From Mucilaginibacter galii (GTDB taxonomy: Bacteria; Bacteroidota; Bacteroidia; Sphingobacteriales; Sphingobacteriaceae), in NCBI RefSeq assembly GCF_014635825.1, contig NZ_BMDO01000005.1, positions 1 through 64,000 on the forward strand: 64,000 nt of DNA, written 5' to 3'. Below the pieces are notes generated by a model, which worked only from the letters and a program-made list of their open reading frames with translations, searched no databases and was not told where the DNA came from. Shown in pieces: positions 33,081 to 40,926 of this stretch; positions within the stretch are counted from its first letter, which is position 1, and the number at the start of each line of letters is the position of its first letter. Made by a program: the position numbers and the translations under genes.

Positions 33081-33296
33081 ATGGCAGAAATCAGTATCAG
33101 TAACAAAGACTGGCCCCGGGTTAAAATTAAACTCCAGCGCAAATATAATCATCTCACCAATGATGACCTACAATATAGCGAAGGCCAGGAAGACAGCTTA
33201 ATAAACAAGCTGGCCCAATTGGTAAACCGCGACCGCACTTATGTGGTGTTTACGCTTAAAAAAGCGCTGGTAAACATTGATAACAACCGGCTCTAA
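33081..33296 (+). CDS. Small CsbD-like protein
   Basis: Starting at ATG 33081, a 71-residue acid/base-rich helical protein (NDDLQYSEGQEDSLINKLAQ). The phrase W-x-x-x-K-x-K-L-x-x-K-Y-x-x-L-T-x-D-D-L resembles CsbD-like stress proteins. An open extension to 33036 looks hydrophobic and unrelated. A TATTTTTG box (TAnnTTTG type) lies at 33068-33075, right before the ATG. A terminator follows at 33305. Confidence 0.6.
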   Translation: MAEISISNKDWPRVKIKLQRKYNHLTNDDLQYSEGQEDSLINKLAQLVNRDRTYVVFTLKKALVNIDNNRL

Positions 33297-33304
33297 AAAT
33301 ATTT

Positions 33305-33337
33305 AAGCCCTTCGTTTAAAACAGAAGGGCTTTTTTG
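33305..33337 (+). terminator. Terminator
   Basis: AAGCCCTTC, a 10-base loop, GAAGGGCTT then five T. Ends the small CsbD-like gene. Confidence 0.85.
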
Positions 33338-33378
33338 TATCTTAGTATATCGAGCTACGTAACAGTGTTTTGAAGGAA

Positions 33379-35109
33379 ATGAGCGTGAAGAATATTTACC
33401 GTAAGGCCGGCATTATAACCGGCGCAGCCCTGCTGGCTACTACCATTTGGAGTTTTAGTGATGACCTGTTCCAGATATCCAAAAATCTGGATGTTTTTGC
33501 ATCGGTATATAAAGAGGTTAACCTTAATTATGTAGACGATATAAACTCGGCCAAAATGGTAAAAACCGGCGTGGATGCCATGCTCGATGGCTTAGACCCT
33601 TACACTGAGTTTGTACCAGAATCGGAGATTGAAGATTATAAGCTGCACTACGTAAGCACCCAGTACGGGGGTATTGGCACCAGTATATTTTCGCGCAATG
33701 GCAAAGTGTACGTGTCCGAAATTTTTGAAGGTTTCCCGGCCCAAAAAGCCGATGTACGTGCCGGCGATCAGATCATGAAGATCAATGATATTGAGTTGAA
33801 TGCCCGCAACAGCGACCAGGTAAGCCAGCTGTTGAAAGGCAGCAAGGGCGCCGGCGTTAAATTGCTTATTAAACGCGGCGATGCCGCCCCTTTCGAAAAA
33901 AGCCTCATCCGCGAAGAAATTAAGCAGCCTAACGTATCTTATTACGGCATGATAGATGGCAACGTGGGTTACATTAAACTGGATAAATTCCTCGAAAATT
34001 CGGCCGATGAAGTGACCAACGCACTGGTTAATTTAAAAAAGAACAATCCATCGGGTATAGTGCTTGATCTGCGCTCTAACGGTGGCGGTATTTTGCAGGA
34101 GGCTGTAAAAATTGTAAACCTATTTGTTCAAAGAGACATTGAAGTGGTATCGCAAAAAGGTAAGATCAAGGAAAAAAACTTTACTTATCGTACGGCAACT
34201 GCCCCATTAGAACCTAACCTGCCTATGGCCGTGCTGGTGAACGGCCGCTCGGCTTCGGCATCAGAAATTGTGGCTGGCGCATTGCAAGACCTGGACAGGG
34301 CTGTAATTATCGGTCAGCGGAGTTATGGCAAAGGACTGGTGCAGCAAACCTTTAGCCTCCCTTACAATAGCCTGGTTAAAATTACTATTGCTAAATACTT
34401 TATCCCATCGGGCCGTTGTGTGCAGGCATTAGATTATACACACCGTAAAGATGATGGCAGCGTGGTTAAAGTGGCCGATTCATCTTTACATGAATACAAA
34501 ACCCGTTCGGGACGTTCGGTTTACGACGGCAGCGGCGTTTACCCCGATTTAATGGTGAAGAAAGAAACTTTTGCCGATATTACACAAACACTTATTGGCA
34601 AACTGTTAGTATTTGATTATGCCAACACCTATCGTAACAACCACGCTAAAATAGACAATGCCAAAGCCTTTACCCTGAGCGATGCAGATTATAACGACTT
34701 TGTAAAATACCTGGCCGGAAAGAATTATACCTACAGCACAGCCAGCGAAAAAATATTAGGTGCCCTCAAAAATGAGGCTTCTAAAGATAAGCAGTTTGCC
34801 GAGTTACAGCCCGAACTGGAAGCCCTGAAAAATAAACTCTCGAGCACTAAAAAGAACGATTTGCAGGTACACAAAACCGAAATTAAACAAGTGCTCGAAA
34901 ACGAGATTGCCTCGCGCTATTACTTTGAAAAAGGTCGTTACGAGGTAAACTTCAAGTACGATAAAGAAATGGGACAGGCGGTTAAAGTTTTACAAGACAG
35001 GCCGCAGGTAGCCTCTATATTAAAAGGCGAAGGCAACTATAAAGTAATTGGCAAACCCCAACTAACCCTGGCTGCCAATAAGCCCGAAAACAACGCAGAC
35101 AACAATTAA
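33379..35109 (+). CDS. CtpA-type C-terminal processing protease (S41)
   Basis: A signal-anchor (ITGAALLATTIWSFS), a PDZ domain (YGGIGTSIFSRNGKVYV to LLIKRG, about 92-175) and an S41 catalytic domain with the Ser in NGRSASASEIVAGAL and the Lys in SYGKGLVQQT. Such periplasmic tail-specific proteases degrade or process envelope proteins. I choose ATG 33379, preceded by GAAGGA; a TTG at 33370 is possible. A C-terminal extension of about 200 residues after the catalytic core is usual in the Bacteroidota members. Confidence 0.9.
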   Translation: MSVKNIYRKAGIITGAALLATTIWSFSDDLFQISKNLDVFASVYKEVNLNYVDDINSAKMVKTGVDAMLDGLDPYTEFVPESEIEDYKLHYVSTQYGGIGTSIFSRNGKVYVSEIFEGFPAQKADVRAGDQIMKINDIELNARNSDQVSQLLKGSKGAGVKLLIKRGDAAPFEKSLIREEIKQPNVSYYGMIDGNVGYIKLDKFLENSADEVTNALVNLKKNNPSGIVLDLRSNGGGILQEAVKIVNLFVQRDIEVVSQKGKIKEKNFTYRTATAPLEPNLPMAVLVNGRSASASEIVAGALQDLDRAVIIGQRSYGKGLVQQTFSLPYNSLVKITIAKYFIPSGRCVQALDYTHRKDDGSVVKVADSSLHEYKTRSGRSVYDGSGVYPDLMVKKETFADITQTLIGKLLVFDYANTYRNNHAKIDNAKAFTLSDADYNDFVKYLAGKNYTYSTASEKILGALKNEASKDKQFAELQPELEALKNKLSSTKKNDLQVHKTEIKQVLENEIASRYYFEKGRYEVNFKYDKEMGQAVKVLQDRPQVASILKGEGNYKVIGKPQLTLAANKPENNADNN

Positions 35110-35209
35110 TTTAGCTATAATTAACTTTTAATTGTAACTAAAGAGATACATCAGTAATTTTAAACTTTAAGCCGGCGGTGCTTGTCATACTATCAAATTT
35201 TAAGATAGT

Positions 35210-35719
35210 ATGAAAAAGATCATCATCGCAGCCGCCATTTTAGTAAGTGGCCTTGCCTTCAATAACAAAGCCGAAGCACAAATAGGGGTAAGTATTAATA
35301 TTGGCAGCCAACCAGATTGGGGCCCTGTAGGTTATGACCGTGCCGATTATTATTATATGCCCGACATTGATACTTACTATGATGTACCCGCTCACCAGTA
35401 TGTATATTTAAACGATAACCGTTGGGTACGTTCTGCCAGCTTGCCTGCCCGCTACCGTAACTATAATGTTTATAACAATTATAAAGTAGTTATCAACGAG
35501 CGTAATCCATGGGAACGCAACACCGTATACCGCACCCGTTATGCCAACTATAAAGGACGTCATGACCAGGTGATTATTCGCAACAGTAAGGATGTGAAGT
35601 ATAAAAACCATTATACTACCACCAGAACCCGTACTGTGGTAAAAAGAGGCAACAACGGCAATGCCTTCGGTCATTATAAAAATGACAAAGGCCATGGCCA
35701 TGGCAGAGGCCACAGATAA
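35210..35719 (+). CDS. Secreted Tyr/Asn/His-rich small protein
   Basis: A signal peptide (MKKIIIAAAILVSGLAFNNKAEA) precedes a mature part rich in Tyr, Asn, Arg and a C-terminal Gly/His tail (KGHGHGRGHR). No catalytic motif is present. Similar short YXX-rich exported proteins are common in Sphingobacteriaceae with unknown roles. It ends at a bidirectional terminator shared with the convergent peptidase gene. Confidence 0.7.
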   Translation: MKKIIIAAAILVSGLAFNNKAEAQIGVSINIGSQPDWGPVGYDRADYYYMPDIDTYYDVPAHQYVYLNDNRWVRSASLPARYRNYNVYNNYKVVINERNPWERNTVYRTRYANYKGRHDQVIIRNSKDVKYKNHYTTTRTRTVVKRGNNGNAFGHYKNDKGHGHGRGHR

Positions 35720-35730
35720 TATTTAATCCT

Positions 35731-35780
35731 TATATAAACAGAGAAAGCCGCTTCATGGAGCGGCTTTCTCTGTTTATATA
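35731..35780. terminator. Bidirectional terminator
   Basis: A perfect 22-bp stem (TATATAAACAGAGAAAGCCGCT with its complement, loop TCATGG). It sits between convergent gene ends at 35719 and 35796 and works for both. Confidence 0.9.
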
Positions 35781-35795
35781 GTACAATGTGTTAGC

Positions 35796-37916
35796 TTATT
35801 TATACCCAACCCCCATATTAAATAACATAAAAGCCCATTTATCAGTTTCCTGTCCAATAACTTGTGCGGTGGAGCGGCCTGCGCCGTGGCCGGCATTGGT
35901 TTCAATGCGGATGAGTACCGGGGCTGTACCTTTTTGATATTCCTGCAAACGGGCGGCAAACTTAAAGGAGTGTGCCGGCACCACACGGTCGTCATGATCG
36001 GCGGTGGTAACCATGGTAGCCGGGTAACTGGCCGGTTTAAGGGCATGGTAAGGCGAGTAATGGTATAAGTAAGTGAACATGCCTTCGCTGTCTTCGGCGG
36101 TACCATAGTCATAAGCCCACCCAGCGCCTGCAGTAAACTTGTTGTAGCGCAGCATATCCATCACCCCAACAGCCGGGAAAGCTACCTTACATAGATCGGG
36201 GCGCTGGGTCATGGTAGCACCTACCAGCAATCCACCGTTAGAGCCGCCGGCAATGGCCAAAAAGTCTTTAGACGTGTATTTACTTTTGATGAGGTACTCG
36301 GCAGCCGCAATAAAATCGTCGAACACGTTTTGCTTGCGCAGTTTGGTGCCTGCTTTATGCCAGGTTTCGCCGTATTCGCCACCACCGCGCAAATTGGCTA
36401 CGGCATAAATACCACCTTGCTCTAACAACACAATATTAGAGGTACTAAAAGCCGGGGTTAAACTCACGCCAAACCCTCCATAAGCATACAGCAAAGTAGG
36501 ATTACGCCCGTTAAGCACCGTACCTTTTTTGTAGGTGATGATCATGGGCACTTTCGTACCATCTTTAGATTTATAAAATACCTGCTTGCTTTCGAACAAT
36601 TCGGGATTAAACTGCACCCCCGATTTTTTGTACACCTCTGATTTGCCGCTACCTAAATCGTATTTAAAAATGGTTGATGGATACGTGTAAGAAGTGAACG
36701 AATAATAAATTTCCGTTTCATTCTTTTTAGCGCTAAAACCCGATGCCGTACCTACCGATGGTAAAGCCACCGCATGTTCCAGCTTTCCGTTCATATCGTA
36801 TTGCTGTATAAGCGTGGTAGCGTCTTTCAGGTAATGGGCAAACAGTTTGACTCCTGCGGTAGATACCTCCAGCACATTTTCTGAGCGCGCTATCAGGTCT
36901 TTCCAGTTACCCGGCTGCGGGTTGCCTGCATCAACGGTAACCAGTTTATAGGTGGGCGCATACAGGTTGGTGTAGATGTAGAGTTTGCTGCCCACGTTAT
37001 CAACAATGGAATGTACATTATCCATGTTGTTCACAATATTAACAATGGCACTTTCCGGCTTGCTCAAATCCTGAAAGTACAACTCGTTGCCGGTGGTAGA
37101 ATTGGCGGCGGTAATAACCAGGTAGCGTTCATCCTCTGTTAAATAAGCACCTATGTAACGACGTGGTGTTTGTTCGCCGCCAAAAATAAGCTTGTCCTGG
37201 CTTTGTGGCGTGCCCAACTGATGATAGTACAGCTTGTGGTACTGTGTCATGCCCGAAAGCTGGCTGCCATCTTTAGGCTTATCGTAACTGCTGTAATAAA
37301 AGCCCTCGTTACCTTTCCAGGCAATGCCAGAGAACTTAATATCTTTCAGTGTATCGCCCACCACGCTTTTATCCGAGGCTTTAATAATTACGGCATTGGT
37401 CCAGTCAGAACCGCCGGTAGAGAGCTGGTAAGCAGCCAAACTACCATCTTGCGTAAAACTGATGCCGGCCAGTGAGGTCGTACCGTCTTTACTGAACTTG
37501 TTGGGGTCTAAGAACACCTCGGGCTGGCCGCCTGCTGTTTGGCGGTACAACACCGACTGGCTTTGCAAGCCATCGTTCTTATAAAAATAAGTGTAGCTCC
37601 CTTCTTTAAAAGGGGCGCTGTATTTTTCATAGTTCCATAGCGTTTCCAGCCGTTTGCGGATGGCATCGCGGTAAGGTATTTGCGACAGGTAGCCTTGGGT
37701 TACCTTGTTTTGTTCTACAACCCAAGCTTTGGTATCGGCAGCCTGGTCATCTTCCAGCCAGCGGTAAGGATCGGGCACTACAGTGTTAAAATATGTATCG
37801 GTTACCTCGCCTTTTTTAGTTTGCGGGTATTTTACAGGAGATGTATTCATAGATTGTGCGTAGCAAAAGCTGCAAAGTAAAGCAGCCGGAAGCATTAAAC
37901 AGCTGATTTTTTTCAT
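35796..37916 (-). CDS. Prolyl oligopeptidase family serine peptidase (S9A)
   Basis: Signal peptide (MKKISCLMLPAALLCSFCYAQ), a beta-propeller part (about 60-440) and an alpha/beta-hydrolase C-terminal part with the GGSNGGLLVG nucleophile motif (Ser near 558), an Asp in DHDDRVVPAHSFKFAA and a His near the end (NAGHGAGRS). It cleaves short peptides after proline in the periplasm. Length 706 is normal for the family. Confidence 0.92.
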   Translation of the reverse strand: MKKISCLMLPAALLCSFCYAQSMNTSPVKYPQTKKGEVTDTYFNTVVPDPYRWLEDDQAADTKAWVVEQNKVTQGYLSQIPYRDAIRKRLETLWNYEKYSAPFKEGSYTYFYKNDGLQSQSVLYRQTAGGQPEVFLDPNKFSKDGTTSLAGISFTQDGSLAAYQLSTGGSDWTNAVIIKASDKSVVGDTLKDIKFSGIAWKGNEGFYYSSYDKPKDGSQLSGMTQYHKLYYHQLGTPQSQDKLIFGGEQTPRRYIGAYLTEDERYLVITAANSTTGNELYFQDLSKPESAIVNIVNNMDNVHSIVDNVGSKLYIYTNLYAPTYKLVTVDAGNPQPGNWKDLIARSENVLEVSTAGVKLFAHYLKDATTLIQQYDMNGKLEHAVALPSVGTASGFSAKKNETEIYYSFTSYTYPSTIFKYDLGSGKSEVYKKSGVQFNPELFESKQVFYKSKDGTKVPMIITYKKGTVLNGRNPTLLYAYGGFGVSLTPAFSTSNIVLLEQGGIYAVANLRGGGEYGETWHKAGTKLRKQNVFDDFIAAAEYLIKSKYTSKDFLAIAGGSNGGLLVGATMTQRPDLCKVAFPAVGVMDMLRYNKFTAGAGWAYDYGTAEDSEGMFTYLYHYSPYHALKPASYPATMVTTADHDDRVVPAHSFKFAARLQEYQKGTAPVLIRIETNAGHGAGRSTAQVIGQETDKWAFMLFNMGVGYK

Positions 37917-38037
37917 GGTTTGTTGTTTTAACGGCCGGGTTGCGGTTTATGGTATAAGTTTTAGCTAAGTAAATGACTTTCAGCACAAAAAACAATAGGC
38001 CCGTCAGCCTCGCAAAGCTATTTTATCAGTCAGCCAC

Positions 38038-39777
38038 CTAATTGGTAGGCAGTATAATAGAGAAAGTGGTGCCTAAACCTAACTCGCTTTCTACCAGTAT
38101 AATGCCATTGAGTGCCTCTACGTGGTTTTTAACCAGGAACAGCCCCAGGCCCTTCCCTGATATTTCGGAGCTAAATTTTTTGTAGGGTTTAAACAGATCG
38201 TCGAGGTGCTTATCCAGGTCAATGCCCACACCATTATCGGTCACGGTAATAATAGCCGATTGTGCGTTGGTAATAATATTAATGCTGATCTCCGGCGCCT
38301 TATTGCCCTTATACTTTATGGCATTATATACCAGGTTATAAAAAATGCTGTACATGTATGCCTTGTGCGATAGAATACGAAAGGGCTTATCTATATATTT
38401 GATGGTAGTCCCTGAATGTTCAATAACAGGAGCCAGATCGGCCTCTACAGAGGCAATTACCTGTACAATGTCTATACATTCGCGGGTAAGCTCAATGGCC
38501 GAATCGCCGATGGAAACAATCTTACTCAAGTCGGTGATCACGTTATCGAGGCTATTGGTAGAAGCCCTGAGCTTTAGCAAACTTTCGTCGAAGGTTTCCG
38601 GATCGTCCTTATCCATCTCAAGTAAACTAACCAGCCCGGCTATGTTGGCTACAGGCAGCCGCAGGTTGTGCGATACCACATAGCTAAAGGTTTGTAGTTC
38701 GCGGTTACGCTTATACAAATCATCGGCCAGGCGCTTTAATTCCTGCTCGCTTTTAATGCGGTCGGTTATATCTACGCCAACACATTGTATTTCGGTAGCT
38801 TCGCCTTTCTCGTCGGTCAGGCAAACACAGTCCCAGTAGGTGGTGATCATCCGGTCGTTACTAACTGGCCGATCAACTTCTAACTGAAATACTTCATTTT
38901 TGTGGCTTTTACACTGGTTGACCACATCGTATACCCTTTGGTAATGATAATCGGCTATGCTCAGCATGCTGTTTTGGCCTATTAAAAATTCATCACCATA
39001 AACCCAGGCTAAGTCCTTTTTAAACTTATCGTTCACATAGCTAAAGAGGCCTTTCAAGTCAGTACGGATCACATAATTAGTTTGCGATTCAAATATACTG
39101 CGCTGCCGGGCCTCGCTCATGGCAAGCCTGTTAATGGTAGCATCAAGCCCGTTAATAAGGCGATTAATGAGTATGGCAAGAATATAACTTAAAAACACAA
39201 GGTTTGATGAGAAAGCCGCCCAAGCACCCGAATTATATTGTGCTATAAGCGGCGAATTAAACAGCTCATAATGAATAATAACACCAAATGCTATACATAT
39301 AAGTGTATTTGCCGCCACCGACCACAGCGCCGCTTTGTGAGGAAAAATTAACGAAGTAAGTACCGTAAGGGTAAGCAGATAAATAATGCCTGGTTCAAAA
39401 ACACCCAGCGCAGCGATAAGAAAAATTGCAAGCGCATAAAGTACACCTACAATAAACGCCTTTTTATAAAAAACCTTCACAAACCTGTTAAATATTACTC
39501 CTGCTATAACAAGTTCGGCAGTAATATCAAAAATGGCAATGCCATACTTTTTTTCTATAACGGAAATCAGAACGCTGGGTATGAGTGCTATTAAACTTAC
39601 AGGAAGAAGGTAGATGGTAAAAGTGGTAAATATTTTTTCGCGCCAGTAGCAGGTATCTTTAACGTCTACCGGGGTATCAAGCTTATAATAACTCAGTATA
39701 TGGTTACTGTAACTTATCCACCACCTAAAAAGAGGGATGTTAAGCGAGCGTAGGTTAGGTATCATCAGGAACTGCAA
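38038..39777 (-). CDS. Membrane-bound PAS sensor histidine kinase
   Basis: Six or so hydrophobic segments in the first 215 residues, then a PAS domain (RSIFESQTNYVIRTD to about 340) and a HisKA/HATPase core: phospho-acceptor His in YVVSHNLRLPVA, N box NLVYNAIKYKG, D-box DNGVGIDLD and G-box GKGLGLFLVKN. No response regulator gene is adjacent, so it is an orphan kinase. Divergent arrangement with a tRNA-like gene and an Lrp regulator. Confidence 0.9.
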   Translation of the reverse strand: MQFLMIPNLRSLNIPLFRWWISYSNHILSYYKLDTPVDVKDTCYWREKIFTTFTIYLLPVSLIALIPSVLISVIEKKYGIAIFDITAELVIAGVIFNRFVKVFYKKAFIVGVLYALAIFLIAALGVFEPGIIYLLTLTVLTSLIFPHKAALWSVAANTLICIAFGVIIHYELFNSPLIAQYNSGAWAAFSSNLVFLSYILAILINRLINGLDATINRLAMSEARQRSIFESQTNYVIRTDLKGLFSYVNDKFKKDLAWVYGDEFLIGQNSMLSIADYHYQRVYDVVNQCKSHKNEVFQLEVDRPVSNDRMITTYWDCVCLTDEKGEATEIQCVGVDITDRIKSEQELKRLADDLYKRNRELQTFSYVVSHNLRLPVANIAGLVSLLEMDKDDPETFDESLLKLRASTNSLDNVITDLSKIVSIGDSAIELTRECIDIVQVIASVEADLAPVIEHSGTTIKYIDKPFRILSHKAYMYSIFYNLVYNAIKYKGNKAPEISINIITNAQSAIITVTDNGVGIDLDKHLDDLFKPYKKFSSEISGKGLGLFLVKNHVEALNGIILVESELGLGTTFSIILPTN

Positions 39778-40028
39778 ATAAGATACCTACAATGTACAAC
39801 TAATTAATGTGTACAACAATGTATTATCCCCATATAAGCTTACAACCAACTTGAGTGGCGCTTAAAAAGCCCTGTGTTTACCCCTATTCAAGCTGATTAT
39901 CTTATCATATGGTGCTCAATGCACATTAATAGCATTTAAAGAAATATGAATCGGCATATAAGCAGGAATTTAAGCGCTTAAAAATTATGTAAATGTAAAG
40001 GTAGAAAAATAAAAACCCTGTAAAAAGC
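39778..40028. other. Noncoding gap, nothing distinctive
   Basis: About 250 bp of AT-rich DNA with the histidine kinase promoter presumably at the low end. I see no gene or clear repeat. Confidence 0.4.
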
Positions 40029-40053
40029 AAAGCCCCCTGATGGGCAGGGGGAC
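40029..40053 (-). terminator. Terminator-like hairpin after the tRNA-like gene
   Basis: CCCCCT, a loop and AGGGGG (GCCCCCTG with AGGGGGAC), followed on the minus strand by CTTTGCTTTTT. It begins about 40 bp after the tRNA-like 3' end. Confidence 0.5.
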
Positions 40054-40091
40054 TTTTACTAACCAATTATAAACCTAAATTATGAGAAGAG

Positions 40092-40205
40092 CTGTTGGGG
40101 AAGGATTCGAACCTCCACAGAGTAGTTAGTTAGCCGAAGCCAATTTCCTATGATCTCCGCCACCGGGACAAGGAGGTGTGTCTGCCAAAGTTTCACCACC
40201 CAACA
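40092..40205 (-). tRNA. Class II tRNA-like gene with anticodon GTC and very long variable arm
   Basis: On the minus strand, a 7-bp acceptor (TGTTGGG/CCCAACA) and a T arm (GGAGG TTCGAAT CCTTC) pair well; the D region (TGGTG...GGCAGACAC) is leucine-tRNA-like. The anticodon stem CCTCC/GGTGG has one T-T mismatch around the loop TTGTCCC, giving GTC at 40167-40169. The variable region has about 43 bases and folds into its own hairpin with a TTCG loop, far longer than usual. GTC would read Asp codons, which fits neither the Leu-like body nor class II form. It may be a specialised or decayed tRNA. Confidence 0.6.
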
Positions 40206-40358
40206 TTGTTTTTTTTAAAAAGAACGACAAGCAATTTTCTCATTTGCTTATTACAAACATAAAGGCTAAGTCGTTTTCTTGCAAATATTTCAACAAAATA
40301 TTTGCATTTTTATTCAAATTTTAATTATCCTTGTGTATAAATATATAAATACAAATTT

Positions 40359-40835
40359 ATGCCGCACAGAAAAGCCCAAAATTTAGAAATTGATAATTTG
40401 GATATCCAAATTTTGTCTATTTTAATGAAAAACGCTACCACGCCATATACCGAGATTGCAAAAGACCTTATTGTATCGGGCGGTACCATTCACGTGAGAA
40501 TGAAGAAGCTGGAAGAGATGGGTGTGATAAAAGGTGCAAGTTTAGAAGTAAACCCGCAAAAACTGGGTTTTGACGTTACTGCATTCCTAGGCATATTCTT
40601 AGAAAAAGGTTCACAGTATAACGCAGCAGTTGAAAAACTGAAGACCGTTAACGAAATAGTGGAGTTACATTACACCACAGGCAGCTACAGTATTTTTGCC
40701 AAAATTGTATGTCATGACACTAACCACCTGCGCGAAGTGCTGAACGAGCACATCCAAAGCGTGCCGGGCATACAACGTACCGAGACTTTCATTTCACTGG
40801 AAGAATCTATTAAACGCCAGATCAGTTTAGATTAA
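40359..40835 (+). CDS. Lrp/AsnC-family transcriptional regulator
   Basis: An N-terminal HTH (NLDIQILSILMKNATTPYTEIAKDL then GTIHVRMKKLEEMGVIKGAS, residues about 12-60) and a C-terminal RAM/AsnC ligand domain (TAFLGIFLEKGSQYN to SLEES). The 158-residue length is typical. Such proteins sense amino acids and form octamers. Single gene with its own AT-rich promoter region upstream. Confidence 0.92.
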   Translation: MPHRKAQNLEIDNLDIQILSILMKNATTPYTEIAKDLIVSGGTIHVRMKKLEEMGVIKGASLEVNPQKLGFDVTAFLGIFLEKGSQYNAAVEKLKTVNEIVELHYTTGSYSIFAKIVCHDTNHLREVLNEHIQSVPGIQRTETFISLEESIKRQISLD

Positions 40836-40845
40836 TAAAGCATAA

Positions 40846-40926
40846 GAAGCCCCACCTAAATCCTCCCCGGGAGGGAGGACTTTGATTTGGGCTCCCTCCC
40901 TTCCGGGGAGGGCTGGGGAGGGGTTT
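40846..40926. repeat. GC-rich interspersed inverted repeat
   Basis: CCTCCCCGGGAGGGAGGAC and later CCCTCCCTTCCGGGGAGGG form several self-complementary blocks just before the tex stop. Similar C/G blocks lie at 43217-43355 and 61289-61324. They look like dispersed REP-type repeats. On the minus strand they could also act as terminator for tex (run of T after GGGG). Confidence 0.5.
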
